64,000 nucleotides of DNA from Symsagittifera roscoffensis (GCF_963678635.1 NC_087067.1:38535682-38599681), one strand, 5' to 3'; positions 37,001 to 46,870 are shown, counted from the first letter of the stretch. The notes: generated by a model from the letters alone, not told the origin. A program made the numbers and translations.

Positions 37001-39924
37001 AGGTCTTGGTGATTTTTTTGGTGTTTTTTTTCCAGGAAAATGTTCTAATGACTACAGATATGCATTCATACATTTATGAATACACTTAGGTATATATTCA
37101 TTGGTTGAGTTAAATTGAAATTCATCTGAAAGTGAGGTAAATAGCACACTCCAAATACAACTGTGGAAATGGCGCGAAAAAACGTGAACGATTTGTAGTG
37201 GAACATAATTTTTAGATTTCTAGCGGAATAAAAACTTTACCTATTTACACTTGCGAAGCAATGTGTTATTGTAAGAACTTTCTTTTTTTTTCCAACCTAA
37301 GTCGCAATATTGTTGCGGCTTTTGTTGCGACTAATTCGCAATTATTGTTGCAACTTAAAACAACATTATTTGCTGCATCGAATTGGCAATAAGATATTTT
37401 GTTGCACCTTTGATTTTTAGTTGAACCTTTACAGCTTATTGATAACATGTGCTTCTACATTTTAATCTAATAGTTATAAGTTTACACAGTCATCAAGTGA
37501 ACCGAAGAAAGCTATTTGTTTCAAAAAACATAACAATAATAAAATCTTTCAGAAATGTTCTTACTCAATGTTTCTCGCAATTTTTTGAAATGCATAATTT
37601 ATCCATAATGTGGCTTTATGATTTTCGATTTTTTACTTGCGAAATTGTATCTTTTTGTATTTGATGCTACTTTTGCTGCATCGAATTGTCAATTTTTTAG
37701 CATATGAAGTTGTAATTTTGATGGCTAGTTTTTAGGGATTTTAAGCATCCGTGGCTGCAATGTTAGTGCGTGAGTCTCAAATTTGCTAGGTCGCAGATTT
37801 AGGTAATTCGAGTTTTTGCTAAGCCACGAGTTTTTGCAAATTCGAGGCTTATATTTCTTCTTTTTCTTATGTCACTTGATAGAGCTAATTTTTGGTCGTG
37901 TTCTCTCAAGTGTTTGCGAAGCGCGGCTTCGTCTCTGTGTGATCCAGTGTTCTCAAGTTGGTTTATTATTATCAAAAACCGCCAATCATAAATTTTGCTA
38001 GAAATTAAAAGAGCTTAAATCGTATCTATTTTTTCCTTGGAAATTCGAAGATTGAGTTTTTTCCAACAAAGTCAGTGTTTTTTTCCTGTTTACTTGCGTT
38101 CATTACTCTTTTCCAACTGTCAGTTGGCTATGTTTAGATAATCAAGCGATAAAATTTTAACTATTGAAACAGTTTTCTCTATTAAAACAGTGTTTATCCG
38201 AGTTCTTGGAATTGATCCATGTTTCTCCAATTGGATAATTTAATCGAAGAAATAACGTTTTTACTCAAAATAATTGAAAATGTTTCAGAAATATTTGGTT
38301 TTTTGTTTCGCAGAAACAGTAATTTATTGCATCGGAAAGCATCAGTCGTTTCAAAAACCTCTAGCTTTTCATGGCAAATTCAAAGATTTTTCCGGCGTTT
38401 TTTCAATGAGTTGATTTATACTGTTTGAACGGTCTGTTATGGGTCGAAATTCATTTTTGTTTTATTTTGTCAGTTAATTGTCTATTAAGAGTCAATGAAC
38501 GCTGTGAACACTCTTACAAAGGCCATGATGTTTTTTGTTCATAATTTTGTTCACGCTATATCTTTTTTTCGTGGTTTGATTTCTGTTTTTTTTCCTTGTT
38601 CAGTTAATTTCTTTTGTTAAAACTCCATTATTAAACTGCAAATGTAATCGAATTTTAATTTCGAAAGTAGATTTTATTTTCAAATTTCCGTTTCCTCAAA
38701 TTGGTTAATTATATCGAAAAAAGGTGATATGTTTTTTTATTATATGAAATTCGAAGCAATTTTTTCCAACTGTCTAAAAGGCAGATGCTTCGAACCTTTT
38801 TTCGCAAAACTTAAAACAAAACTATTAGATATCACTCGATCTGACCTGAAGTTTCATGGTCTCATCTAGATTCGTGACGAAAAGTTGACGCCGAAAGTTA
38901 CTCCGCGACCATGTGGTCAAAAAATAAATGCATGATTTAAGTTATTATCGAATTGAGCAATTTTATTAGTGAAACGAACCAAAACCGATTTTTTTATCGT
39001 AAACTGAAGTGAAAATAGGGAACAAGTATGATATTTGTTTCTCATAAATGAAGATGGGCTCTGCAGAAATATTTATTTGCCTTCAAATCTTCAGAATTTT
39101 TAGTATTTCATATAACTGTTGGTGGGACCCAAATTGCTTACTTGGTTTTTCTAGGGACCAAACTGTCAAACTTGCATCAAAATTAGAAAAAAAAATCGTT
39201 TTATTTAGGAAGGGACGAATGTGTCGATCGAAAATGTGCGTGATGTGAGCCAGTTCCTGACTAGTCTGAAGCATTGCAAGAAGGACTTGGAGGAGGAGAG
39301 GGCGGCGGCTGCGAGGGAGGAGGCCAAGCAGAAGAAGGCCGAACAGGAGAAGAAGCGCAAAGAGGAGAAGAAGGCAGAGAAGAAAAACCTTAACGACATT
39401 GACGGTCAGTTGATTAGTCATAAACTATGTGGTCAATATCCACTTCGTTCATTGCTGTATTTTATCTGATTTCTTAACCCCTGCAACCATAGCTATTTGT
39501 TTATTTGTGAAAGATCATCAAGGTGATGAATTTATTCTATAAATATCAAAGGAACAATTTTTCAACGAATATCAGTGTTTTTTTCGGTAGCCTTGAGTTC
39601 CTTACTTATGCAACTGTCTGATGGCTATCTTTGGTCTAAGCAAATTTTAAACATCATTTTTAATCGATTCCAAATGGTCGATTTGTTAATTAGTTATTAT
39701 TTTTCATTTATTTTTCAGCTATGGGCGACAGCGAGACTGGTATTCTGGATAACGTGCTCAGCAATGTGCCCCAGGCCAGAGCCAAGAGAGCCCAGAGGTC
39801 AGGTGGTGGGGGAGGGGCAGGGGGCGGCAGAAGTGCGGCGAACAAGAGGGCCGTGCTGACCCGTCGACAGAGCCAGCTAGGAATGTCTCCGGGAGGCAGC
39901 AAACAAATGGTCATGGCGAGCTGA
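9102..39924 (+). CDS. DIAPH-like: Diaphanous-related formin (24 coding exons in the main model)
   Basis: Actin nucleation and elongation factor of the Rho-activated Diaphanous class, about 1347 aa (vertebrate DIAPH1 is a little under 1300). Coding exons: 9102-9125, 9544-9759, 10030-10171, 10550-10727, 10994-11047, 11222-11572, 11775-12033, 12511-12630, 12957-13196, 13943-14097, 15860-16016, 16866-16943, 17138-17221, 17302-17353, 26919-27397, 28156-28297, 28629-28724, 29079-29239, 29599-29733, 30214-30369, 31068-31209, 35856-36076, 39209-39404, 39719-39924. All junctions keep phase. Order: basic N-terminus, GBD (about 70-190), DID armadillo region (about 190-630), short coiled coil (about 660-700), FH1 (about 710-835), FH2 (about 840-1240), DAD (about 1285-1310). 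The start exon (MKKRKDKN) is chosen because Diaphanous proteins have a basic N-terminus and its GTGAGT donor is in phase. Uncertain points: the first exon, and the use of an extra FH1 exon at 20148. Confidence 0.9.
14197..15050 (+). repeat. SINE-like composite with R1 copy in formin intron
   Basis: A SINE head motif lies at about 14197 ('cactagcgtagcgagcgtag'), an R1 copy at 14420-14830, and a tRNA-related body at 14866-14940 with A box TGGCGCAGATG and B box GGTTCGAATCT, followed by the 'tagtgtttgagcagcgagg' tail. It reads as an old SINE interrupted by an R1 insertion. Confidence 0.5.
15350..15859 (+). repeat. R1 copy followed by acceptor-proximal repeat R3, copy 3
   Basis: R1 runs at 15350-15740. 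R3 ('aacgcgcgaaaaacgataac ... ttggtcggaa ... caattcttgtttag') runs at about 15765-15859 and ends exactly at the acceptor of the formin exon 15860-16016. Confidence 0.55.
16866..17353 (+). CDS. DIAPH-like: Formin linker and coiled-coil exons
   Basis: Three small exons (16866-16943, 17138-17221, 17302-17353) encode a Ser/Lys-rich spacer and then a heptad-like helix ('LELEVQLSECEKILNELVEK', continuing 'CEKQNVDVKLAKDYLNQ'), the usual position of the Diaphanous coiled coil between DID and FH1. The last exon ends in phase 1, which both FH1 exons accept. Confidence 0.8.
17814..17951 (+). mobile_element. Non-LTR retrotransposon ORF2 fragment
   Basis: An open frame reads 'EVAEAFNNYFSQIAGKLN', typical of the segment just before the reverse transcriptase in non-LTR elements ('F.NYF..I'). 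It is cut short by a stop and runs into R1. The second half is repeated at 18362-18432. Confidence 0.6.
17881..18842 (+). repeat. Tandem duplication, about 481-bp unit, containing R1
   Basis: 'aggcatttaataa' begins at 17881 and again at 18362, and the two halves stay alignable, base-substituted at several percent, through the LINE remnant and a complete R1 copy. A third start ('gtttaagagtaatgaacgta') follows at 18822. Confidence 0.75.
19385..19735 (+). repeat. tRNA-derived SINE-like element (full length)
   Basis: Head 'cactagcgagcttgg..gtgtattagtg', A-box-like TGGTTAGTATG, 'ctctaggtcgcag', a degenerate B box, and tail 'gtgttctcgctagtattagcgaagcatagctccgcctctgtgt'. Same architecture and about the same length as the copy at 41245-41590. 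Confidence 0.6.
20148..20422 (+). CDS. DIAPH-like: Second FH1-like proline-rich exon (formin, exon A)
   Basis: Follows a 'caatttttag' acceptor and starts with two bases completing a codon, exactly the phase left by formin exon 17302-17353. The reading runs 'KTGFKSSKNSPVLIPPLEVV' and then four 48-bp units each encoding GGPPPPPPPPAPP plus a Val/Ala linker. Its start resembles that of the other FH1 exon (Lys-Ser-Ser, Asn, Pro...Pro-Pro). Poly-Pro blocks of eight flanked by Gly are classic profilin sites. There is no good donor: the only nearby GT (GGAAA|GTTTTT) is in the wrong phase for exon 26919, and translation otherwise stops at 20420-20422. It may be an alternative 3' end giving a formin without FH2, or a decaying duplicate. 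Confidence 0.55.
20501..23250 (+). repeat. 1375-bp perfect tandem duplication
   Basis: 20501-21875 is followed directly by 21876-23250. All stretches I compared are identical, including R1 and R2 fragments inside. It begins about 80 bp after FH1 exon A. The open frames of 80, 67 and 87 codons in it appear twice unchanged simply because the DNA does. Confidence 0.9.
23525..23640 (+). repeat. tRNA-related SINE fragment
   Basis: Contains a perfect B box GGTTCGAATCC near 23604 and a GC-rich 'catccggcggttaaacaac' where an A box should be. It does not fold as a full tRNA by eye, so it is not called a tRNA gene. Confidence 0.4.
24700..25300. repeat. (ATTT)n-rich low-complexity tract
   Basis: Long runs of 'tttatttatttatg' and 'catttatttatttt'. 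A stretch 'tatttatattatgggtctgtttgtttggttatttgttcatatatat' recurs at 24930 and 25235, so part is a longer duplication. Open frames here are compositional artefacts. Confidence 0.8.
25560..26460 (+). repeat. 76-bp minisatellite, about eleven copies
   Basis: The unit is roughly 'gtgtatacatgtgttagtac', 'gatttttagctctagaactg', 'ttatttcaggctctttgtca', 'atatagcaaaattttg'. Copies differ by scattered substitutions (for example 'ggctctt'/'tgatctt'). Located in the formin intron just upstream of FH1 exon B. Confidence 0.85.
26919..27397 (+). CDS. DIAPH-like: Main FH1 exon and start of FH2 (formin, exon B)
   Basis: Acceptor 'cattgtttag', two bases in to complete a codon, donor AAG|GTGAGG at phase 0. 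Encodes 'KKSSNIPSPPGSGGG', then seven to eight Gly-Met-Gly/poly-Pro blocks (39-bp units, 8-Pro runs), then 'GGFRPPVKKQRH' and 'TSKMFWKK', the start of the FH2 lasso, which continues in the exon at 28156. FH1 recruits profilin-actin and delivers it to FH2. The minus strand and other frames are open only because of the repetitive composition. Confidence 0.9.
27398..28155 (+). other. Formin intron with R3 copy 2 at its end
   Basis: No exon seen. The last about 125 bp (28030-28155) is R3 ('acaacgcagaagaaacgacg ... ggaacattctgtgctatttg ... ctatccttgtttta'), ending at the acceptor 'attgctttcag'. Confidence 0.55.
28156..36076 (+). CDS. DIAPH-like: Formin FH2 domain exons
   Basis: Seven exons (28156, 28629, 29079, 29599, 30214, 31068 and 35856 onward) encode the FH2 dimer that rides the actin barbed end. 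Visible family marks: lasso 'WVPDKLNEKSFWLTVKEGQF'; Lys/Glu-rich linker; 'YYVLDPKSGQAL' (the 'ILD.K..QN' position); 'RLDSLLFLNTF'; the signature 'ELGNILNTGNQR' followed by 'GFDISYL'; and the C-terminal helical part 'FNKFHKDACKQLKLVE', 'ELDTMRLQFFE'. The arrangement fits Diaphanous rather than DAAM or FMNL. The penultimate intron block (31210-35855) is long and full of repeats. Confidence 0.92.
34600..34753. repeat. Short inverted repeat / hairpin
   Basis: 'cttttaaagacaaacaaata' onward (34600-34634) pairs with 34719-34753; I count about 30 of 35 positions matching, with an 84-nt loop. Size would fit a MITE or a long hairpin RNA precursor; nothing further supports either. Confidence 0.6.
35150..35470 (+). 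repeat. SINE-like element with terminal hairpin
   Basis: 'gctcgcaaataaaatgctcatt' head part, 'cgtccgttgctgag' A-box region, 'ctggttcggaacgagacg' degenerate B box, and tail 'gcgaaacgcagcttcgcttgtgtg', which can pair as GCGAA...TTCGC. Confidence 0.5.
36077..39208 (+). other. Formin intron: several R1 copies and a SINE
   Basis: R1 copies or parts at about 36290-36560, 36860-37240, 38000-38130 and 38490-38800; SINE head at 37250, body at about 37740-37805 and tail hairpin at 37916-37931. No exon seen. Confidence 0.5.
39209..39924 (+). CDS. DIAPH-like: Formin C-terminus: charged helix and DAD autoregulatory motif
   Basis: Exon 39209-39404 encodes a long Glu/Lys/Arg/Ala helix ('EEERAAAAREEAKQKKAEQE'), the usual end of FH2. 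Exon 39719-39924 begins 'AMGDSETGILDNVLSNV', matching the Diaphanous autoregulatory core ('DETGVMD.LLE.L'), followed by a basic cluster 'RAKRAQR' that in the family strengthens DID binding. A Gly-rich stretch and a Ser/Arg tail precede the TGA. The DAD core has Asn/Ser where the vertebrate motif has Leu/Glu at two places, but the hydrophobic Ile-Leu-Val spacing is kept. Confidence 0.88.
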
Positions 39925-40318
39925 GGATAACATATCCTGGGTATTAACGAGGAATTACCCCCTCGCTTCCAGGGGACATGACCTCAATGAATAACCCCCT
40001 GGTACTCACTAGGATCACGTGACGTCATCATATTAATGACACATCGGAATGTTCTCTGTAGATCAGATGAATTTATCATTTAATTTCAAAAATAATAAGA
40101 CTATTTTACTATTTCGTGTTGAAACCTTGTATTTCCGACATTTAAATTGACCAATTGAAGGCTCATATGATCAGACACATTTCCATAGCTTTTCGTTTCA
40201 TTGTTTGGTTTCATTGTCGTAGATTATTCTTTATTAATGAGCTTGTTTATACAGTTGCTAGATGGGATTAGTAAAACTCTATTTCTAATAATTTAAATCA
40301 ATCTTCCATTTGAATAAA
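39925..40318 (+). terminator. Formin 3'UTR and candidate poly(A) signal
   Basis: No exon follows the stop. The AATAAA at 40313-40318 is the best polyadenylation signal, about 390 bp after the stop. Confidence 0.45.
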
Positions 40319-40884
40319 CTACTGGCTCTCATGGCACAAATGTTGTAAAAATACATTTATTTTCAATCTATTCGTTTTTACTCAGTCTGCAAAGCTTAAA
40401 TTACTAAGTGAAAATATTAGGATTTTTTATTAGGAACCGTGAAATCCAAGAGTTACATGAATTGCAAAAATATCCACTGAAACAATCCCGATAGATTTTT
40501 TGTAAATACAGCTGCAAAAATAAAATTAAAAACTGGATCTTGGACGGAATTTTGCTCCAGAGAATGTCAACTCTAAAAAAGTTAAACTTAACGGAGCAAT
40601 AACTCTTGTGGGACTGTCCGACTTCTGTGCACCTGCAAATCTCTGGCACCTTTTTTATGCCGTTTCGGAAATGCCTCCAATCAAAAATTAATGAACGTAT
40701 TTCGAGAAGGGGAAGGACAGAAAGTAATTGTGACTACCAGAAATACCAGATCCAGTGGTTTTCTCATCCAGATGAGATCTTAATTATTCAAACACCTTTT
40801 GTGTTGACTTATCGGTCTGAAAATATGCAAATTTCAGCTTGAGCAGCGTAATAAAATTAGACAGAACAATATCTTAAAGAAAAA

Positions 40885-40987
40885 ATGAGCCAGTGGCTTC
40901 AAAATAAGAAAGAGCTAACAGCTTTGTTGTTGTCCGGTTTCTCCGGCTTGCAGAACCTACCCTCTATCAATTTTGAGAACTTTGCAG
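40885..40987 (+). CDS. Probable first coding exon of an unidentified gene
   Basis: ATG in an A-rich context opens a 34-codon reading, 'MSQWLQNKKELTALLLSGFS' and then '...NFENFA', ending in a near-perfect donor CAG|GTAAGT in phase 1. Composition is exon-like (GC above the surroundings). Lies about 0.6 kb beyond the formin poly(A) signal on the same strand. I do not recognise the protein. It may be the start of the zinc-finger gene whose later exons lie at 44332, 53559 and 54548, but the phase does not match 44332 directly, so at least one exon would be missing from the model. Confidence 0.45.
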
Positions 40988-41244
40988 GTAAGTGAGTCAT
41001 TCGCGAAAGTGATGTAAATTAACTAAAAGCTAGTCTGTGAATTATTTTGGGGGATTTCTTTTACCCGAATGAAACTTGGGACCGGTGATTGCAAGATATA
41101 ACACTAGCGATACCTTGTAGTATCATTGACAATGATACTACAATGCCACTTTTACAAGAAAATATAAGTGCTCTAAGTTTTGGTGGCAATTTAATCGCTG
41201 ATGTGGCCTTGTCAATTTAATATCAAATGCTGTGAAATCTGATT

Positions 41245-41590
41245 ACACTTGCGATCAGCGTAGTGTTTTATTACGAACTTTCTGCATTTCTAACCTAACT
41301 TGCAAATAAAAGTATTCACTTATTTGAAAGTTTCACCGTAGCATTGGAAATTGCATAGCATCTGTTTGCTGCTTTATTTGTGGCTAGTGTTTGGTGTCTA
41401 CTAAACTTCCGTGGCTGATTGGTTAATGCGTGAGAACCTTAATCTCTAGGTCGCAGGTTCGAATCTCAGAGGTAGCCGAATTTTTACTAATTCGAAGCTT
41501 ATTTCTATTTTTTTGTTATTGCGTTTTATAGAGCTGCTTTTTGTCGTGTTCTCGCGAGTGTTTGCGAAGCTTTGCCTCTGTATCTAAAAT
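41245..41590 (+). repeat. tRNA-derived SINE-like element (best-preserved copy)
   Basis: Head 'cacttgcgatcagcgtagtg' at 41247; A box TGGCTGATTGG at 41412-41422; B box GGTTCGAATCT at 41456-41466 (tRNA-like spacing); tail 'gtgttctcgcgagtgtttgc' then 'gaagctttgcctctgta'. Related copies are at 14197, 19385, 35150 and 37250, with fragments at 3625, 23525, 31780 and 47189. Confidence 0.7.
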
Positions 41591-43612
41591 TGGGCTTATT
41601 TTATCAAAATAGTTGTCTTTCAGAGATTTTTGTAAATCAAAAGAGCTTTAAGGTCATATAATTTTTTGAAATTTTACAAGAAAAAATGAATTATGTTTTA
41701 GTTTCTTTGAATTCGTTGAATTTTTCTCCATCTATCTGTTGGTTAAATCTTAATTCATCAAATGGATCAATTAGTTTCATGCTCCAGTGTGAAAATAAAT
41801 CCCCAATTCAAAAATGTTCTAAATAAATTTTGCAATATTTTTGAAATGCATAGTTTATGCACAATTTAATTTTATGCGTTCCAATCCATTACATGTCAGA
41901 TAATTGTGTTGCCTGAATTTTATTACATTCTTAGTTTTTACATGCTAAGTTTGTGCTTGTATTTGCTTTCAAGCTGCTTTTTGCTGTTTTCTGGCTTGCA
42001 TCGGCAAAGTTCCAGCGTAGCATCTAAGTACCAACTTCAAAAAGATTTTGGTGTTATTTGGATTACGAAAGCATTTTACGTAAAATTGCTTAAAGCCTCG
42101 CTTTTCTGAATAATCAGAATAATTTTCAGATGCTATTTGATTTGGTTTTTAAAGTATGTTTTAAGAAAAAAACGGGGTTTTTGAAGCCGTAGCACTGCAA
42201 TACAACTTGAAAAACAAAAATTGTTTTTGTGCTAGTAGGATCGAGTTTTCCGAGCGCGGTTTTCTATGGAAATAATTGAAAACAAAAAAGTAAAAAATAA
42301 ATTACTAAGCTTAGTTAACCTTAAAAACTATTGTTTAGGTTTTCAGGTTAATTGCGGTTATCGAGAATCCCAATTCTTTGTTTACACAACAAGCAAGCGA
42401 AAAAGCATTGTGTTATGTAGCAAATAAGGTTTTATTTCCATTCAAATACACAAAATACAAATTCTTGAATCAAGACTGAATGTGAGTTGATTAAACTTGC
42501 GATTAGCGTGCGATTAGCGTGATTGGTTAATGCATGAGAACCTTAATCTCTAGGTCGCAGGTTCGAATCTCAGAGGTAGCCGAATTTTTACTAATTCGAA
42601 GCTTATTTCTATTTTTTTGTTATTGCGTTTTATAGAGCTGCTTTTTGTCGTGTTCTCGCGAGTGTTTGCGAAGCTTTGCCTCTGTATCTAAAATTGGGCT
42701 TATTTTATCAAAATAGTTGTCTTTCAGAGATTTTTGTAAATCAAAAGAGCTTTAAGGTCATATAATTTTTTGAAATTTTACAAGAAAAAATGAATTATGT
42801 TTTAGTTTCTTTGAATTCGTTGAATTTTTCTCCATCTATCTGTTGGTTAAATCTTAATTCATCAAATGGATCAATTAGTTTCATGCTCCAGTGTGAAAAT
42901 AAATCCCCAATTCAAAAATGTTCTAAATAAATTTTGCAATATTTTTGAAATGCATAGTTTATGCACAATTTAATTTTATGCGTTCCAATCCATTACATGT
43001 CAGATAATTGTGTTGCCTGAATTTTATTACATTCTTAGTTTTTACATGCTAAGTTTGTGCTTGTATTTGCTTTCAAGCTGCTTTTTGCTGTTTTCTTGCT
43101 TGCATCGGCAAAGTTCCAGCGTAGCATCTAAGTACCAACTTCAAAAAGATTTTGGTGTTATTTGGATTACGAAAGCATTTTACGTAAAATTGCTTAAAGC
43201 CTCGCTTTTCTGAATAATCAGAATAATTTTCAGATGCTATTTGATTTGGTTTTTAAAGTATGTTTTAAGAAAAAAACGGGGTTTTTGAAGCCGTAGCACT
43301 GCAATACAACTTGAAAAACAAAAATTGTTTTTGTGCTAGTAGGATCGAGTTTTCCGAGCGCGGTTTTCTATGGAAATAATTGAAAACAAAAAAGTAAAAA
43401 ATAAATTACTAAGCTTAGTTAACCTTAAAAACTATTGTTTAGGTTTTCAGGTTAATTGCGGTTATCGAGAATCCCAATTCTTTGTTTACACAACAAGCAA
43501 GCGAAAAAGCATTGTGTTATGTAGCAAATAAGGTTTTATTTCCATTCAAATACACAAAATACAAATTCTTGAATCAAGACTGAATGTGAGTTGATTAAAC
43601 TTGCGATTAGCA
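41417..43612 (+). repeat. 1104-bp tandem duplication, nearly identical
   Basis: 41417-42508 recurs as 42521-43612. I see two differences: 'tgcgtgag'/'tgcatgag' near the start and 'ttctggct'/'ttcttgct' near 41993/43097. Between the copies sits a 12-bp patch that repeats 'gcgattagcgt'. The duplication begins inside the SINE A box. The 67-codon frame it carries twice is not credible as a gene. Confidence 0.9.
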
Positions 43613-43624
43613 AGGGTTATATGC

Positions 43625-43930
43625 AGGGGAGGATTTAGGGGGAGCAGACCCCCCTCCCCTCAGTGATTCGACCCTGCGGACCCAAAGGGTACCCCCTTTG
43701 TACTATTTTAAGGTATCCATTTTTAGAAACGGGCCCTAAATTTTTCTAAAGGCGCCAATATTTACTAATTTTGAGTGGAAAACACGCGCCAAGAACGCGA
43801 TTTTTTGGTCAAAATTTTCTAAAAAGTGCCGATAAACGCCCTTTTTGCAAAAAAGCCTAAAAAAATCAGTTTTTTTTAAAAAACTTTGCATGCGGCGCAG
43901 AATTTTTGGTCAAAACAGGGTCTTTGCAGT
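43625..43930 (+). repeat. R2 repeat copy
   Basis: 'ggaggatttagggggagcag', 'cccaaagggta.cccctttg', 'aggtatccatttttag', 'tttggtcaaaattttct' and 'aactttgcatgcggcgcag', matching 20810-21130 (+ strand) and, inverted, 53010-53400. Confidence 0.65.
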
Positions 43931-44331
43931 GACACATGATTTTACGTAACTTTTATGAAATGAACTAAAAACCGAAGAAGACATATTTTTACTTTTTTTT
44001 ACTAGGATCGTTGACATTTTTCGTTTTGTTTGCTGGCTATGTTTTATTTCGTTTTTGAAAGATATCTGCTGAATAAAAAATCGTTTGATCTAAAGCCAAT
44101 TAGAGTTTAGTTCACTGTTAATTTAAAGATTAAAAGTCAGGATGATTACTAAATCATATCAAATCTCTCAATTTTGTATGTTCAGTCGATAGTTGCCGTC
44201 AACCAAACACTAGAAAAAATATCATAAGAGGAGAGAAATAAGACATTTCTTTCAGTATTGACGAGGTCAGTTATGAGATAAATTTATGAGTTAAAAAAAT
44301 TTATTGTTAGGCATTAGAGGGTAGATAAAAG

Positions 44332-44399
44332 GCTGACAATGTGCCCACTGAAAAACTAGCCCAGATAGTCAATACCATCAAAAAAGAATTTCATCGAAG
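44332..44399 (+). CDS. Candidate internal exon (zinc-finger gene?)
   Basis: After AAAAG, 22 codons read 'ADNVPTEKLAQIVNTIKKEF' and end HR plus two bases at a GTAATT donor. The residual phase joins correctly to the exon at 53559. The upstream acceptor lacks a good pyrimidine tract, so the 5' edge is uncertain. Confidence 0.35.
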
Positions 44400-45189
44400 G
44401 TAATTTTCCTACTAAATTAATAATTTTTTTAAAAAAAATGGGTAAAAATTAATTCTTACTATCAGAAAATATTATTTTGAATAGATCTATTTAACATTCG
44501 GCACCTTTTACGATACACATGCTAATAGGCTGGTCTCCAAACAAGTTTTTTATTAGCGTTCTTGCTAATTGCACGTTAACGACTGACGCGCACTCAGAGG
44601 AGTTCACAAAAGGGCAGTACATTTCAAATAAGTCGTTCCAAATAAGTAACAGCAGCATGAAGAGGACGTAGAACCAAACGTATTTTTAAAAAAAAACTAC
44701 ATTTAAACTAAAACCAAAAATGAATAAATATAGAATCTCATATCTTAAATTAAGATAGTAATCCTGAGTTCAAAAATTGAATTAGCAAACAAAATAATAC
44801 AAAATACCCGATTAAAAATTATGATTGTTCACAAAGTAATTCACCTGTTTGACATTACTATTACGCTTGCGACTACAAGCGTTATCAAATCGGAATGCAG
44901 AATTTTTTCAGGTCAACAAGTAGCTTAACAAAATCAGTTGAATCTCTTATGATGCTGCTATCACTTATGATGCTGCTATGCTGTTGACATGCTCAGTTTC
45001 TTGAAGTTTCAATTTCAACTACTGGGTGGGTAGTAGTTACTACATGGTAGTTTCAGGGAGACTTAAAACTTTTTAAAGTTTTTACAAAATCCGTTTTTTT
45101 TGTCAAACTGGTGTCTGGTCGAAGATTGTCTGCCTTCTTTCCGCTTCGCAAGTTTGTTTAGTTGCTAATTTGAAAAGCTCCCCTTAATA

Positions 45190-46870
45190 GGCGGCTACCA
45201 CCAAGCTATTTACACATAAAATTATGGCTCTCGGAAAAGTCAAATTTTATCTTTTTTCCAAACCTAATGCCCTAACATTCCAAACCTAAGGTCCTAATTT
45301 TTCGAAACTAACTTTCCAAACCCAAGGTTGCTGATTCAATGGAGATAACAGGCAGTGGAAATCCCCGTATCTTAGTGGCCACGCACATTTTATACGCAAA
45401 AAGTTATCGTCCTCGGAAAACTCAATGTTCTGATTTTTGGAGCATTTTTCTTCTAAATTTTGTAAATTTACAATAAAATACCCTCCCTTGTCTGGGACTT
45501 TGAATTCAATCCAAAGAACGGGTTGTGGGATTTTTTTTGAACACGCAATTATGCCCAAATTTTGTTACACCAGAACATTTTGAACTACATAAAAAATTTT
45601 TGAACGGGTACTGTAAAATTTTTTATTTTTTTTCTCGAAAAATACCCATCCAGACCTGGGTTTAAGCGTTCATCCGAATTTACATCTTCGATGAATTTTC
45701 TCTGCATTAGCAGCTAGACCCATGTTCTAAACATAAAGCTATGATTCTCAGAAATGTTATCCTTCTGATTTGTTGACCGTTTTTTGGACTTTTCCCGATA
45801 ACTATCCTGCGAAACCTCATATCACAGATTTTGAGAAAAAATACAAACCTATCAAACCATAATGAAAATTCAATCTGCTCTGATAGAAACAAAAATATTG
45901 TTTTTAGGATTTTTTTTCGGTTTTTTAATTGTCTCGAAATATCTATATATGTCTTTTTGATCGCTCAAATTCAAAAAAATTGTCTCCTTGTTTGACCCAG
46001 TACGCTCTTCATTTAGGCAAGTAGAATTGGTGCAACAATACGTGAACGACTTCTAGTTTCTAAAGTGGAATTTTATATTCAGCGGACTAAAAATAGACAT
46101 TTTGACCCAGATCTCTCAGATTGGGCTAATTTTCTCAAAAAGGTGTCCATGATAAATGGTTCAAGAAATTCAAAAAAAATTTAAAAACATAAATTTTCTT
46201 TGAAACTCGAAACTTGACTACGCGTCAATAAACGTAGTGAAGAAGCTATTATAGGTCATTATGATTTTTGCTACGGTATTTTTCACAAAAAATATCTTTT
46301 TGTATCGGCAAATTTGATTTTTTGCCTTTTGATTTTTGAATTTTTCAACGCTTGCGGAGATAAGACATTATTAAATTGGAAATTATATAATTTTTTCAGG
46401 TTTATAACTCATTTGACAAAATAATTTTGTTCTCGCTACCCTGCCAAACCTGGGTTTTTGGGTTCAATTGAAATTACAATTTAGGTGACTTTCTTCGGCG
46501 TAAGTCGCTCGGACGATTTTTGCCAAAGGAAAAGCTATAATTATCGAAAAATTCATTTTTCTGATTTGTTGACAGCTTTTCGACTTTTTTCGATAATTAC
46601 CCTGCCAAATCTGAATTATCCTGCTCAATCGACACAACAGGTTGTTGGAAGATTAATTTTATAAATTGCTACACCCAGCTACACTCAGTTTTTTAATTAG
46701 TTTTGTCCTTCGAAGAAGTGATTATTTTGACCGTTTTTTTGGAAATTTTTTGACTCCACTCAAAAATTACCGTGCCATTTATCAAGTTAAGTGTTCATTA
46801 GAGAACTTTTTCTACTAAAAAACTACCCTATCAAATCTGAGATAAAAATTTCAATCAAAAGAAATGGTTG
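45190..46870. repeat. Diverged long-unit tandem repeat (about 200-250 bp)
   Basis: Recurring phrases such as 'tctcggaaaa(g/c)tcaa', 'tctgatttgttgac(c/a)g', 'ttttcgataa(c/t)tac/atcctgc', 'cctgccaaa(c/t)ctg' and 'aacaggttgttgg' appear in the same order several times. An R1 copy (46010-46260) sits inside. The 90-codon minus-strand frame at 45286-45558 is part of this repeat. Confidence 0.5.

Noticed and set aside
41408-41480. tRNA gene
   Set aside because: A and B boxes are present, but I could not form an acceptor stem and anticodon arm by eye, and the same body recurs in many diverged copies with shared flanks, as in SINEs.
31586-41585. Helitron ends (3' hairpin followed by CTRR)
   Set aside because: A hairpin is present in the tails and two copies are followed by CTAA, but the others are not, and the tRNA-like body fits a SINE better.
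45286-45558. 90-codon minus-strand frame
   Set aside because: Lies in a diverged tandem repeat whose other units are not open; no family resemblance.
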